From Tupaia tana (lineage: Eukaryota; Chordata; Mammalia; Scandentia; Tupaiidae), in NCBI GenBank assembly GCA_026018925.1, contig JAKSZU010000027.1, forward strand, positions 3,047,531 to 3,111,530: a stretch of 64,000 bases of DNA, written 5' to 3'. Shown here one piece after another: positions 1-10,524 of this stretch; positions within the stretch are counted from its first letter, which is position 1; each line of letters opens with the position of its first letter. Made by a program: the position numbers and the translations under genes. The notes below the pieces were generated by a model that had not been told where the DNA came from, did no database searches, and saw only the letters and a program-made list of their open reading frames with translations.

Positions 1-81
1 TTACTTCATGCCCGTGTCATGGCCCACCCTAAACCATGCCAAGGGAGTTGGGGATGGAGGCGAAGGTCTTGTGACGTTTTC

Positions 82-84
<3 letters not shown>

Positions 85-124
<40 letters not shown>
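85..124. repeat. (TA)n microsatellite
   Basis: About 20 TA dinucleotides, followed by looser TA/CA-rich sequence to about 150. It sits at the A-rich 3' end of the minus-strand SINE at 150-365 and probably grew from that tail. Confidence 0.95.
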
Positions 125-128
<4 letters not shown>

Positions 129-149
129 TACATATATACATATATACAT

Positions 150-365
150 ATTTTGGAGATTTTTGCTGTAGGGCACATGTGCTTGCTGGAGAGACAGAGA
201 CAGAAAGTGAGAAATCACCCCCAGGGGAGATGGCCACGCTGCAATCCCTTCTCCTCCATTCTCCTCTCGGAATAGGGTGCACACGCACATGCACCTGGCA
301 TTGTTTCAAGCCATGAGGTCCAGGACTTGAACCCTAGTTGACCATGTGGGAGTCCAGTCCAGAGT
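150..365 (-). mobile_element. tRNA-derived SINE, head-truncated
   Basis: The minus strand shows the family body: CCAAGAT-like stretch lost, but GGAGGAGAAGGGATTGCAG, the GGGGTGATTTCTCAC block, CT-rich stretch and the CCTACAGCAAAAATC end. The B-box region is recognisable at 325-350. The A-box end is missing, so the copy is 5' truncated. Confidence 0.75.
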
Positions 366-845
366 GTAGGAGAGGCTGGAAGTACAGGCACCTGGGGGTG
401 GGGTGAACACTCGCAGCCCTGCCCGCTCTGCCACCTTCCTACCTGATGCCCGGGGGCTCTTACATGGGCACTTTGCACACACCCTTGCTCACAGAAACCC
501 TATCAGGTGGGTGCCATCAGCCCCACTTCACACTGAGACAGCCCTTGGAGATGCCAAGTTAGCCGAGATTACACGTGTGGGTTGTGAGTAGTTGGCATCC
601 CGGCCGGCCGAGGCCGAAGCCTGGCGGGCCGTCCCCATGCACCACGCCGGTACACAGCAGCCTCGCCGCTTGGTTCCCAGGTTCGCTCTTCTCCGCCAGC
701 GCCTCGCCCGTGTGGAGCGTGCACCTGCACCCAGCTCTGATCTGGTGGGATTCCTGAGCCTCCTCTTACTGCCAGTGCCAGCTGAACTCCACCCGCCACG
801 GGTCCCTGACCTCTGGGTAAAGGTGGGTCTTAAACGCACTCTCTA

Positions 846-1090
846 GTGGGCCCAGCAGATGGCGTAGTGGTTACGTCGCTGGACTCCCGTGTAGTCGACT
901 GCAGTTTGAGTCCCAGACCCGGTGGCTTAAACTCAGGCTGGGCGCGTGTGCGTGCGTGCCCAAGATCCCGAGAGGAGAATGGAGGAGAAGGGACTGCAGC
1001 ATGGCCATCCCCCAGGGGCTGATTTCTCGCTTTCTGTCTTTCTGACAGGTGCATACACCCTATAGTAAAAATCTCTCTTAAAAAATACAT
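846..1090 (+). mobile_element. tRNA-derived SINE, full length
   Basis: It begins GGGCCCAGCAGATGGCGTAG, with an A box (GGCGTAGTGGTTACG) and a B-box-like GTTTGAGTCCC. The family body (GCGTGTGCGTGCGTGCCCAA, GGAGGAGAAGGGACTGCAG) follows and the copy ends CCCTATAGTAAAAATCTCTC plus an A-rich tail. It is a good representative of the dominant family. Confidence 0.85.
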
Positions 1091-2328
1091 AAAAACGCTT
1101 TCTAGGGAAGGACTCCAAATTCAGCCAGTGTCGTGGGGCAAACCCACTTTGGTCACCTGCTCACCCTCCGGAGCTCGCAGTCCTCATGGACGCACTGTGG
1201 CAGCTGCCGCCCAGGACTGACAGTCCCGCACAGGCCCCTCTGCAAGCCCCGTGAGTCTCTGAGCTGCTGGTTACCGGGCTAGGGAGACGGTGGCCCGAGG
1301 TCCCTGGCTGCCACGGGAACTTCCTTCAGGAACGCCCACCAGAAATGCCCATGCAGGATGTTGGCCTGGGCTCCTCACAGTTGTTCATTTCACAAGGGAC
1401 ACGCCGGGATGATTCACGGAGATTCTGTGGCCAGGACCACTCAACCTGAGCCGCACCTTAGGGTCCCGAGGGCGCTTTTCAAAAATTCTGCTGCAGGCCA
1501 CGCCCCGGGCCGGCCCCTCGCAGGCCCAGGGGGCAGGCCTTGGCTGCGGTATTTTTAAAGCTCCCTCAGTGACCCCAAGTACAGCTAATTTGAGACGCTC
1601 CCCTGTAGCCTATTTCGCCCGTCAGCAGGGGTGACAGAGCAAGGGGATTATTTGTTGGCCTGACACTGGGGCCAGCCTCCCTGAGGATTCCCATTAGCTG
1701 GTCACCTTTAGCTTTGTCCTGCAGCAAATGCAGCCAACACAAAGTCGTTTAATTACTGAGAAATGCACCAAGGCGGAGTGGCGCTGGCCCCAGCCTGGGC
1801 TGGTTTACTCGGCAAAGCTGCGAGGGTGGTTTGTCGCTCCCGGTCTGACTCGTGTATTTTTATTTTTTTTTCAAGTTTGATCTTTTAAGATATATGCCAA
1901 GAGATATTTTTATTAAACCAAAATGCTATCTAGATACTAGTAACCAACTGTAATTATGGAAAATGTCACTTCCTTGAGCAAAGCCTTCAGCTCGTTCACG
2001 CTGAGGGTTGGGGGAGTCTGCCGGGAGGAGAGGACTGTGATGTGAGCGCTCCAGGGTTTCAGTTCTGCTCTGTGAAAACGTGTTGCCAGGCCGCTGTGGG
2101 CCCGCGGTCACAGCCGCAGAGGGTGCCGCGCCCACAGTGCTGCTGGGTTCAAACCCTGACCTTAGCGCCGACATGCCGGGCGCCTGTGCCTCACCCAGGA
2201 TCCTGGCGAGAAGGCCCGGAGGAAAGGGCCTCGTGGTGTGGCCGGGCCCCCCGGGGCGCTCTCTGGTATGCGTACTGTGTGTGCACATGCACCCCGCGGC
2301 ATTAAAATAAACAAAAACAGATGATACA

Positions 2329-2372
2329 TATTGGGTTGTCGGAGAAGTCGTGATGTATTTTTTGTGTGTATA
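2329..2372 (+). repeat. Mariner-like terminal repeat (solo)
   Basis: After a TA it reads TTGGGTTGTCGGAGAAGTCG and continues TGATGTATTTTTT. This matches the inverted 3' arm of the MITE at 13269-13354. The opposite arm is not found, and a SINE begins about 10 bp further on. Confidence 0.55.
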
Positions 2373-2381
2373 AACATGTCA

Positions 2382-2660
2382 TGGAACCAGCAGTTGGTGT
2401 AATGGCTATGTTGGTGGACTCCCATGTAGTTGATAGCAGTTCGAGTCCTGGACCCGGTGGTTTAAACTCACACCGGGCGTGTGTGCCCAAGATCCCGAGA
2501 GGAGAATGGAGAAGGGATTGCAGTGTGGCCATCCCTCAGGGGTGATTTACCGATTTCTCTTTCTCTCTCTCCCTCCCTTTCTTCCCTCTCCTTGTTTCTC
2601 TCCATCTCCCCGTCTTTTCCTCTCCTCTACCCCAACCTTATAACAAAAAATAATTAAAAC
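2382..2660 (+). mobile_element. tRNA-derived SINE with long CT tract
   Basis: The head GGAACCAGCAGTTGGTGTAA and B box GTTCGAGTCC are clear. The usual pyrimidine segment has expanded to about 90 bp of TCTC/CCCT sequence before an A-rich end. Confidence 0.85.
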
Positions 2661-2924
2661 TCCTGAAAAATACTTAGAAGTTGAGGTGCGTTTTCTATCG
2701 TTTTAAACAGAATATCTTCCCCACTCCAAGCCTGGGAGGCGGCTGTGCCCCCACTTACCCGCTGGCCTCAGAACCCACTGCCCCTTTCTACGAATGGCCG
2801 GGAGGGCACGGCCTGCTTGCCGGTCCCCGTCGCGCTTCCGGGGTTAGACGCCGACCAACAGTGAACGGGGCGGGGACAACAGGCCAGGGCTTGTCAGTGC
2901 CACGATAAATACTCTCCTGATGCA

Positions 2925-3808
2925 CTCAACTCATAGGTGATTTATTGCTTTAAGTAACCAGACAAGAAAGGAGACGGGCTGACGCTGGGTGAAGACAGTC
3001 GGCATCCTCTCTCCAAGGTTCGCCAGTTGCCTCTACTTAAAGCCTCAACGATACTTTCCGGACAGCAGAAACACACGGCGGTCACAGCACCCGTGGGTGG
3101 CCACGTGGCCAGTGAGAACACCGATGGACGAGAACAGCACACGACGAGGACACCCACTCTGGGTGCCCTGAACCGGCAGGAGCTGGGTTCACGGGGTGAA
3201 TACACAACCGCGTTCGCACTAACACGGTACTTCCTCGAGCGTCTGCTGGAGCAGGTGCAGAGGGCCCGCTCTCATGTCGACCGCCAGGATCTACAGGACT
3301 TCTGTGAGAAGAGCCGGAAGGGGGCGCCTCCCTCCCAGCACCACTGCTTTGCCAAAGCAACAGTCTGAAGGTTTAGGGGAGCAGACATGGCTGGCAGGGC
3401 TTTGGGGCTGTTAGGAGCCACTCAGTAGCCGCACACCGTAGCCGAGGGGCGCTGGCCTGCAGGGTGTGGGAGTGGGCCAGGCCCTGGAGGACCAGGTGTG
3501 TCCAAAGATCCCCCATGTCCCCAAGGCTGCGTGGCAGGGGCAGGTGCAGGCACCGAGCAGTCCAGACCGGGCGTGGAGGGGCGGCGGCGCCAGGCCTGGG
3601 CCCCCAGCCTGGCCCTTACATTCTACGGGGTCGTTAGGACGCCTTTCAAAAGGATGTGCAGAAACCAACCGTCAGGGACCGGTCCTGGACGGCCGGGAGG
3701 TCACAGGTCACAGGAGAGGCCAAGCCAAGCCAAGGGGTAACAGGTGACTGGGGCGAACCAGTCTAAGCCAGCGGTCTGCCAACTCCAGCTTGGGCGCACG
3801 CCTGGGCC
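2925..3808 (-). other. RFTN1: RFTN1 3' UTR (probable)
   Basis: Between the conserved-frame stop (3811-3809) and the AATAAA signal lie about 860 bp without any SINE, unlike the flanking sequence. That fits a transcribed UTR of about the expected length. The left boundary is set 15-20 bases downstream of the signal and is an estimate. No further coding similarity is seen. Confidence 0.7.
2941..2946 (-). terminator. RFTN1: Poly(A) signal AATAAA for RFTN1
   Basis: TTTATT on the plus strand reads AATAAA in the sense of the gene. It is the only canonical hexamer I found between the stop codon and the next SINE-bearing sequence. A G/T-richer stretch (sense strand) follows at about 2938-2915, consistent with a downstream element. 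Cleavage would fall near 2920-2930. Confidence 0.65.
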
Positions 3809-4140
3809 TCAGTTTCCCGCCGTGCTGGGCTCCTCGGCGCCCCCGTCCGCGGCATCCTCTACAGGGTCGGGGTGCCCCGCGCAGCCCCCCGGGGCCCTGC
3901 TGGGGCCGGCAGGCCCGTTGTGCACGGTGCCCGCCTGCTGCTCGCCCTCCGGGTCAGGGCCCCGCACCTCCGAGCCGCCGTCCCCCTGCCGCGCCCCCGG
4001 CTCCCCGCTGCCCGCGGCTCTGCTGGGCTCCTCCGCGCTCTTGTCGGCGTCCTCGGCCCGCGCGTCCCGGGCGCCCGGCTGGCCCTTGGACTTCCTCGCG
4101 CGCCGGCTGCGCACCTCCTCCCGGAGAACCGCCACTGGAA
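3809..4140 (-). CDS. RFTN1: RFTN1 terminal coding exon, apparent -1 frameshift
   Basis: The acceptor is TTTCCAG at 4141-4147. Phase-0 translation starts FQWRFS, as in human raftlin (FQWRFSREE), but the next codons read GRRCAAG and the frame runs 93 codons to a stop at 3861-3859 with no resemblance to the family. Moving one base near 4120-4123 restores REEV, then RKSKG, ARD, VHNGPA, VEDAADGGAEE and a stop at 3811-3809, giving about 110 residues against about 138 in human. The conserved frame stays open for over 100 codons, so the missing base is probably an assembly or sequencing error, or a very recent lesion. The region is acidic/Gly-rich, CpG-dense and probably disordered. A second AG six bases inside the exon makes a tandem acceptor. 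Confidence 0.92.
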
Positions 4141-4362
4141 CTGGAAATCAGAGAGGGGACAGTCAACTGGGCCCAACCCAGGGCCTCGCCTGCAGGCTGA
4201 CAGCGACCACCGCTGTGCCAGGCCGGCTCCCTCTGAGCCTTTGTCTCTGAGTGAGTCCAGGAGGGGAGGGTGTTTGCACCAGCTCCGCCTCGGCCTCAGG
4301 CCCGGCGTGCACAGCCAGCCTGACCGCTGAGCCCCCAGGGCATTTAGATGTGGGCTTGGGGT

Positions 4363-4485
4363 TGCCCAAGATCCCAGGAGGAAAAGGGATTGCAGCTGGC
4401 CATACCTCCTGGGGTGACTTCTCACTCTCTGTCTCTCTGGCAAGAGCACATGCCCTATAGCAAAAATCTCTCCAAAAGAAAAAAG
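4363..4485 (+). mobile_element. SINE, 3' half only
   Basis: Starts within the body at GCCCAAGATCCCAGGAGG and continues to CCCTATAGCAAAAATCTCTC. The tRNA-like head is absent. Confidence 0.75.
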
Positions 4486-5899
4486 AGGAAAAGGAAGGAA
4501 GATGTGGGTTTGGGCTCCGACGGGCAGGAGGATGATTTTTTTTTTTTTACTTGCCTCAGCCCCACACCAAGGGGGTCCTGAAATGCTACCACTTGGGGAG
4601 GAGGTGTGAGGCCGCTCCCTGCGGGGTGGGACTGCATTCTCACCCCACGCCTGAGCACCAGGCCTCCCCTCCCCAGGTCACTGAGTCAGAGCACAGGACC
4701 GGGCAGACGCGGCGGTCCCTCCTCCAGCCGCAGGGCTGCACTGAGGGGCACACTCCTGCCCCAGGGCCACTACAGGGTCCGGGGACCCATTTCCTCGTCT
4801 CCAGAGCTTCCTGGGGGGTGACGACTGCCTCACAGCCCACCTCCTGCGTCACAGCCCATCTCCTCACTCCCATGCCCACAGGGTTCCGAAGGACCCCCTT
4901 GAAAACCCTCCTCCACCCAGACCCCGCAGCGGGGCCCAGAAGGCCGACCTACAACCGAACATTTCCCCGTGACAAAGTCAGCAGACTCGGGACCGAGGGC
5001 GCGGCCGGGAATGGACAAGCACGCGGGTCTTATCGGGGCTCAGAGCTGGAACGAGACGGCCTAGGGAGTCCAGCTCCACCGCCCGCTCAACTCGAGGCCA
5101 CATTCCTCAACCCGCGTCCTCAGCGGCCCCCGACACAGAGGCCACGTCCTCCTGCCCGGCTGCACCCGCTGGCTGTCCCAAGTATGTGCTTAAACCTCAG
5201 ACAGCCGTGACTGGAAAACACCCAAGGAGCCCTTGGCTCCGAGGCCCTCCCGCTGGGCTGGAGCAGAGGCCCAGGAATGCAGTTGCGCCATCCGCGGGAA
5301 GCGGTTTCTTCAGGCTTTACCACGTTGTAAGCAACTGAGCGCTCGGCTAGGAAGACCCAAAGCTGTGCCATGGACATTTAAAACCTGCCACCTCTGCAGA
5401 ATTTCCGTGGGAGAGATCTGTTTCCTCAAATGAAACCTTTGCCTAGACACAGGGTTCTGAGACTTAGCACTTCTCGGGAGTCGGGCTGAACGCTTTTGGG
5501 ACAAGACCAGCAAGCAGGAATATTCCACCCGACTAGAGAAAACGTGAATACACGCTCAGGTTAACATCCCAGCTCCTCCCGCCAGCCCGCCAGCCCCCCC
5601 GTGAGCCCACTGTGGTACTGGGGACGGCTGAAGCGGCAGCCACCAGCTACGGTTCCCAGCAGGGAGTCACGCCAGGCCAGGTGGTGCCCACGCAGCCCGG
5701 ACGGCCACGTAGCAGCTCAGGCCTCCCTGTGACCATGCTGCCTCCAGCGCTGACCCTCCACAGTCTTGGGCACCAGATTATTGGTGGCTTTTTTTGGTCT
5801 CTGTGTGTATTTAATGTCAGAGAAAAAAGGCTCTTGAGGAGGGCCTGGTCCCCTGGAGTTCGGCCGGTGCTGCACGTACTCGAGTCGGTGAAGGGGTCC

Positions 5900-5974
5900 T
5901 GCCTCGCCCCAGGGCTGGCCTACACAGTGTCGGTGGGGCTGAGGAGGTGTGTAGGCCAGCCCTGGGGAGAGGCA
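5900..5974. repeat. 24-bp inverted repeat (hairpin), 23-nt loop
   Basis: The left arm (5902-5925) and right arm (5949-5972) are complementary at 23 of 24 positions; two more pairs extend the stem to 5900/5974. The arm core is CCCCAGGGCTGGCCTACAC. It lies in the last RFTN1 intron. The right arm adjoins the 3' end of the diverged SINE at 5973-6107. Confidence 0.85.
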
Positions 5975-6107
5975 TGCACAGCCCCTTCCCCACCCTCCTC
6001 TGGGGACCTGGGCACACACCCAGTGTCTTCCCAGCCGCCGGGCGCAGACTCGCATCACGCAGTTGGCCACGTGACATCCAGACTTAGCCACCAGGCCACC
6101 GCTTGGC
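5973..6107 (-). mobile_element. Diverged tRNA-derived SINE
   Basis: On the minus strand the head GGGCCAAGCGGTGGCCTGGT and the anticodon-arm-like CACGTGGCCAACTGCG are recognisable, then GTGTGTGCCCAGGTCC and GGGGAAGGGGCTG. The 3' end is degraded toward the hairpin. Confidence 0.55.
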
Positions 6108-7035
6108 CCTGGGCACGGCCGTATTGCAGGGAGTATCGAAGTCTGTGAGCTCAACCAATGGGCCACGGGCAGAAGGCTCACCCAGTGGGGCTGTCCCCAA
6201 GCCAAGAGCACCCGTGGCACCCAGGGGAGCCACCGCACCCAACCAACCCCCATGACCAGAAATAACTGCGGAAGGAAAGGCACCTGGGCTTCGAGCAGCG
6301 TGTGCAGGGCTCTGGGTGGGCAGGGGCTCGCGGGTTTGGTTTGCACGGTATATGAACTGTCCTTACAAGTCCGCTTCAAGTGGTTTAGGGAGAAGGGAAG
6401 ACTTCCCCGGGGTTGTGGAAGTCACCTCTTCCCTTCGAAAAGAGTTGAGTGTTTGCTTTGAAAATCATGTGCACATGCACAGAGGTTCCTTTCAAACGCT
6501 GAAATGTCCTGATTAGAAAATGCTGTCCCCACTGCTGAGTGAAGAGGACTCTCAGCACGAACGCCAGCCACGTCCTGCTGTGCCAACCCGCGACTCTGTC
6601 CCGGAACCTCAGTGCTGGACATGCCGCGCGGTGTGATGCCCCTTCACCGACTCCAGTACGTGGAGCACCTGCTGGCCTCCAGGGGCCAGTGTGCCGCGGC
6701 CGGGGGGCCTTGCCGGAGGCCGGCTGACCGCCCAGAGAAGATGGTGAGCGGTCTCGACAGCCAGCACCCAGGCGGGCGCTGAGAGGGGCTGGTCCCCTCC
6801 AGGGCATGGCGAGGGAGCCGGCTTGTCTGCAGGAGAGGGGGCTGCCCTGAGAGGGAAGGGCCAGAGAGCAGACTGGGCAGAGCAGCCGCCGAGCGAGGTC
6901 TCCTGCCAGGGCCCACAGGCGATGGAGCGGGCGATGGCGGGCCGAGGGGTGCAGTGGGGGAGCTATACGGGGTCACACCGGAGTTCTGGGCACCAGGGCA
7001 GACTTCCACCTTTATCTTCAGGGTACTACATGGGG

Positions 7036-7285
7036 CCGGCAGGGTTCAGCAGATGGTGCCACGGTTACATCTGCAGTAACCCACTACAGTTCGAGTCCTG
7101 GACATGGCGGCTTACAGCTCACACCGGGCGCGTGTGCATGTGTACCCAGAATCCCGAGAGGAGAATGGAGGAGAAGGGGTTGCGGTGTGGCCATCCCCCC
7201 CGGGGGGTGATTTCTCATTTTCTGTCTCTGTCTCTCCGGCAAGTGCACACACACCTTGTAGCAAAAAATCTAAACATAAAAAGCT
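7036..7285 (+). mobile_element. tRNA-derived SINE
   Basis: The B box GTTCGAGTCCTGGAC is intact; the A-box region is diverged. The body (GAGAGGAGAATGGAGGAGAA) and end (CCTTGTAGCAAAAAATC) are clear. Confidence 0.8.
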
Positions 7286-7717
7286 ACAAAGCTAGGGGGC
7301 AGTGGCGCGGCGGTAAGAGACGAGCCGCGAAGGCAGGTGATGGGGGAGAGGAGTCAGGGACCTCCAGGTCAGCCCGGCCTGAGGGCTGCCTGTCTCCACC
7401 GCTCGCTGCCACTGGGCGTGTGAGAAGGGTCTCTGGCAGGGTCTCTCTGCCAAGATAGGCAAATCCTGAGGTCCCAAGGGATCTAGTGGGCAGGCCAGAG
7501 CTCCGGCCAGCTCGCAGTGACAGTGAGCTGAAGGGACGGTGTCTGCACTCCAGCCACCATCAGACGGCAGCCGGTGCAGGCCCTATTTTTAGCCTGGAGG
7601 GAATCCCTGGCTTGCTTGAGAGTCCAGAAGAACCTCTGTCCTCTGGCCAGGCCCGCAGGAGACTGGCAGACAAGGCCTTCCCACCCGCACCCGTCCTGCC
7701 GTGCCAGACTAGGAGCC

Positions 7718-7875
7718 CTCGGGGGACGGAGCAGGCTGCGCACCAGCCGCAGAGGACCTGGGGAAGGCCTTGGGGGACGGAGCAGGCTGCACACCAGCCG
7801 CAGAGGGACCCGGGGAAGGCCTCGGGGGACGGAGCAGGCTGACCACCAGCCGCAGAGGGACCCGGGAAGGCCTCG
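7718..7875. repeat. Minisatellite, 3 units of 51-52 bp, next to splice donor
   Basis: Units start at 7718, 7769 and 7821 with CTCGGGGGACGGAGCAGGCT or close variants, and a partial fourth begins at 7872. The array ends within about 10 bp of the GT donor of the exon 7967-7886, so the intron begins with the repeat. Units 2 and 3 are the most alike. Confidence 0.9.
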
Positions 7876-7885
7876 GGCCTCTCAC

Positions 7886-7967
7886 CTTGGAGTCCTTCTT
7901 CTTGGATTTCTGAGGTAGACACGGTCTCTGGAGAAAGACAACCTGCTTGGTGGACACGCTCCCGTCC
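7886..7967 (-). CDS. RFTN1: RFTN1 coding exon (about residues 414-440)
   Basis: This 82-bp exon has acceptor GTTTCAG at 7968-7974 and donor GTGAGA at 7885-7880. One base completes the split Arg, then 27 codons follow: DGSVSTKQVVFLQRPCLPQK and SKKKDSK, ending in phase 0. VSTKQ-VFLQRPCLPQK is shared with human raftlin, and the Lys-rich end continues the basic segment of the family. A tandem repeat (7718-7875) begins a few bases after the donor in transcript direction, which is unusual for a functional 5' splice site. Confidence 0.95.
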
Positions 7968-8937
7968 CTGAAACACACGGGCTGAGGATGAGTCACGTTA
8001 CTCCTGGAGGAGCCCCAGCCCGGCACAGACGTCGCAACCCTAACCTCGTTCAAGCAGACCGCCCGCCCCGACTGAGAGGTTAGAGGTCACGGAGACCCCG
8101 CTCCCCGCCACCGCCAGGCCGTCGCCCTTGTTCCCTGGGGCCGTCTCCCATGCCCAACGAAAGCCTTTGGGGTGTCCTGTCATGAAGTAACAGACGGCCT
8201 TTGGCCAAGTGAGGACACGCTGGCTGTCCCCGAACCTCCCAGGAGACTGTCTGGAAATGACGCCGGGGTGCGTGGGGGACAAGGGCCGGCATGATATGCT
8301 GGCCTCAGCCATTTCGGCAACAGAGCAGAGGTCATGGCCCAGAGAGGGACTCGGGCTCGCCAAGACCACTCCGCCGTGCCAGGCTGAGCACTACCCACGG
8401 GCTGGGCGGCCCTCTGAACGGCGCTGAGTGCCCCTTCCTCCAGGGAGGCCGAGCCCCCCGAGCCGCCCTGAGAGACGACGGGAGTTCTGCAAAGGGATTC
8501 CTGTTCCCCCACCTCCACCACCTGGTCTCGTTTCTGATCGACGGGATCTCCCTCTCCTGCCCTCCTTGCCCCCCAGTCTCTTCCCGTCTCTTCTCCTCCC
8601 TCCCCTCCCCTCCCCTCCCCTTCTCAGGCCCACACGAGCTCTCCCACACAATGTGCTTCCCTAGCTTAGCACCGGGTACACAGGAGGTGCCTCTGGGGCC
8701 CTGGACCCTCTGCCCAGGTGGCCAACGCGTCACAGGCTGAGCCCCCACGTGGGAACAGGGGTGCAGGGAGCACTCTCGGGGTGATGGGGAGGACTGGATG
8801 CCTGGCCCCGCCACTTGCCGGTGGCAGAGGTTACGTGACGGCGTCACCCCGCAGGTGTGTCTGTCACAGGACGGGCTCAGGAGGGGAAGGGGCGCTGCGG
8901 GGCAGTCGGGGCCCGGTCACAGCCACGCCCGCGTTAC
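7968..8937 (-). other. RFTN1: RFTN1 short intron
   Basis: This 970-bp intron has donor GTAACG and acceptor GTTTCAG. It contains a pyrimidine-rich patch with CCCCT repeats (about 8560-8630, plus strand). Nothing else is recognised. Confidence 0.9.
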
Positions 8938-9041
8938 CTGGTAGTCCTGACCACGGGGGTCGGCAGCACGCAGGTCAGCTGCCAGCCGTAGGCCGCCAGC
9001 GAGTTCAGCAGGGGCACGTAGTCAGTCCGCACCTCGGCGCC
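8938..9041 (-). CDS. RFTN1: RFTN1 coding exon (about residues 379-413)
   Basis: This 104-bp exon has acceptor CCCCGCAG at 9042-9049 and donor GTAACG at 8937-8932. It encodes GAEVRTDYVPLLNSLAAYG and then WQLTCVLPTPVVRTT, followed by two bases of a split codon that becomes Arg with the next exon. The motif TDYVPLLNSLAAYGWQLTCV is identical to human raftlin as I recall it. The donor lacks the consensus G at +5, so definition of this exon may lean on its strong acceptor tract and the short (970 bp) downstream intron. Confidence 0.95.
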
Positions 9042-10524
9042 CTGCGGGGGAAGGCCACGTTAGGAGGCTGCTCTCGGGGGCCAGCCCGCGTCCCCTGGGA
9101 GGCCTGAGACCCAGAGGACTGGCATGGCTTCCACCTCCTCCTCTAGCGATGCCACTGGACGCCAGTCCTCCCGTGGAAGTCTGCTCTGTCCCCGAGCTGC
9201 TGCGAGCCACTCCCCAAGCAACGGGGAGCTGCTCCGGCCGCCACCCTGACAAGGCGGTAAAGAGGGGCAGCCCCTGCAGCCTGGAGGCCTGGCTCTGACA
9301 CCCGCCGGAGAAGTAGGGAGTGTGGAACTAAAGTGCCAGCGGGATTTCTTTCTAGGCCCCGCCTCGGTCTGTGTGGCCAGCTAGGAATTAGAGCTGAAAG
9401 ATGACCCCAATACTTCTGTTTTACTCTTGCCTGGGCAGACAGCTGCCGTGAGCCTCGCTGAGGCACCCGCCCTGCCGCGCAGATGCAGTCCAGGCACACG
9501 ACAGAGCGGGCCGGGGAGCGGACCCACACCTGACGGGCGAGCGGGTCGGCGACAGCCAGCCACGGCGCGATGCACCAGTCCCCTGCACACACGCCGCTTC
9601 CCGCGTTACGTCCCGCGTGTGGGGGCGCGTGGACTGCCGTGTTTACTGTCAATCGGCAACCGGGCGCTCACGTGTGGTGCTCAGTTGAACTCGGCCCTGC
9701 CTGCACAGGGAGAGGACCCGTGTGGTCCCGCACAGGGCTTCCCCGCCAGGGCCCCTCGCTGCCACAGGCCCCGTTTCTTACTCCGGGGTCCTGGCTGGAA
9801 GGAAGGCACGGCCCCACCCGGCCTGTGTGGCCTCTGGACTCCTCGTCTTAGTCTGGCTGCTGGCTGGGGCTTCCGACAAATCTGACACCACATATTCACG
9901 TTCCCTGCACTTCTGCATCTGCACAGACCCGCGGGCCGTGTTTCTGGGGACACAGGGGAGTGAGCACCGAGTGAGCCAAGGCCCGGTCTCCCCCTGGAGA
10001 CAGCCCCAGCTCAGGCGACCGCACACGGGCAAGTCCCCGAAGGCAGAACAGGCCTGCATGAACGGTCCCCAGAGGAGGGGGTGCCCGGCGAGGTCGAAGC
10101 AGGTGCACACTGGAACCGCAGCTGGGCAGGGCTTAGCCCAGGCAGTGTGTGACCGCCAACCGCGTGCCCTGCCAGGCAGGGGCGCCCTGGTGTTGGCCTC
10201 TCAGGAGTTAAACCCGTCCATCTGGCTGCTCTGGGCGACAGCCCTAACAGATGCGGACGTAACCTGCCTGCCTCTTCTCCTGGCCTTTAGGGCTTGGCAT
10301 GAGTCCCAGGGTGGCTTCCAAGTCACCTGAACCTCGCAGTGAAAGCGCTCTCTGGGAGTCTGCGTCTCCTCCCTGCGCTAGGGAAACGCTGGCTGGAGCG
10401 TGCCTCTGAGAGCCACGGCATGGCCCCGCTGTGAGCCCGGGAGAGGGGCGGGTTCTCAGGGCCTCAGCTCAGACGGAGAATCAGGAACTCTGGGAGCGGG
10501 CCCCAGAGTGTGTGTGGGAATGCA

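Larger units (their letters stand above)
1..2924. other. Sequence downstream of RFTN1
   Basis: No exon was recognised. The stretch holds a TA microsatellite, three SINE copies and one mariner-like terminal repeat, listed separately. In human the next gene downstream is OXNAD1 in convergent orientation, but no part of it is seen here. The block 1550-1830 (AT-richer, repeat-free) is unexplained and could be conserved non-coding sequence; that is a guess. Confidence 0.6.
4141..7885 (-). other. RFTN1: RFTN1 last intron
   Basis: This 3.7-kb intron runs from donor GTGAGA (7885) to acceptor TTTCCAG. It holds SINE copies at 4363-4485, 5973-6107 and 7036-7285, a hairpin at 5900-5974 and a minisatellite at 7718-7875. 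The remainder is GC-rich with no recognisable features. Confidence 0.9.

Noticed and set aside
1-2924. Exons of the neighbouring gene OXNAD1
   Set aside because: Expected nearby from human gene order, but no recognisable coding segment or splice pair is present.
3859-4449. 196-residue minus-strand frame overlapping the last exon
   Set aside because: It is the frame-shifted reading of the RFTN1 terminal exon extended into the intron; only FQWRFS belongs to the protein.
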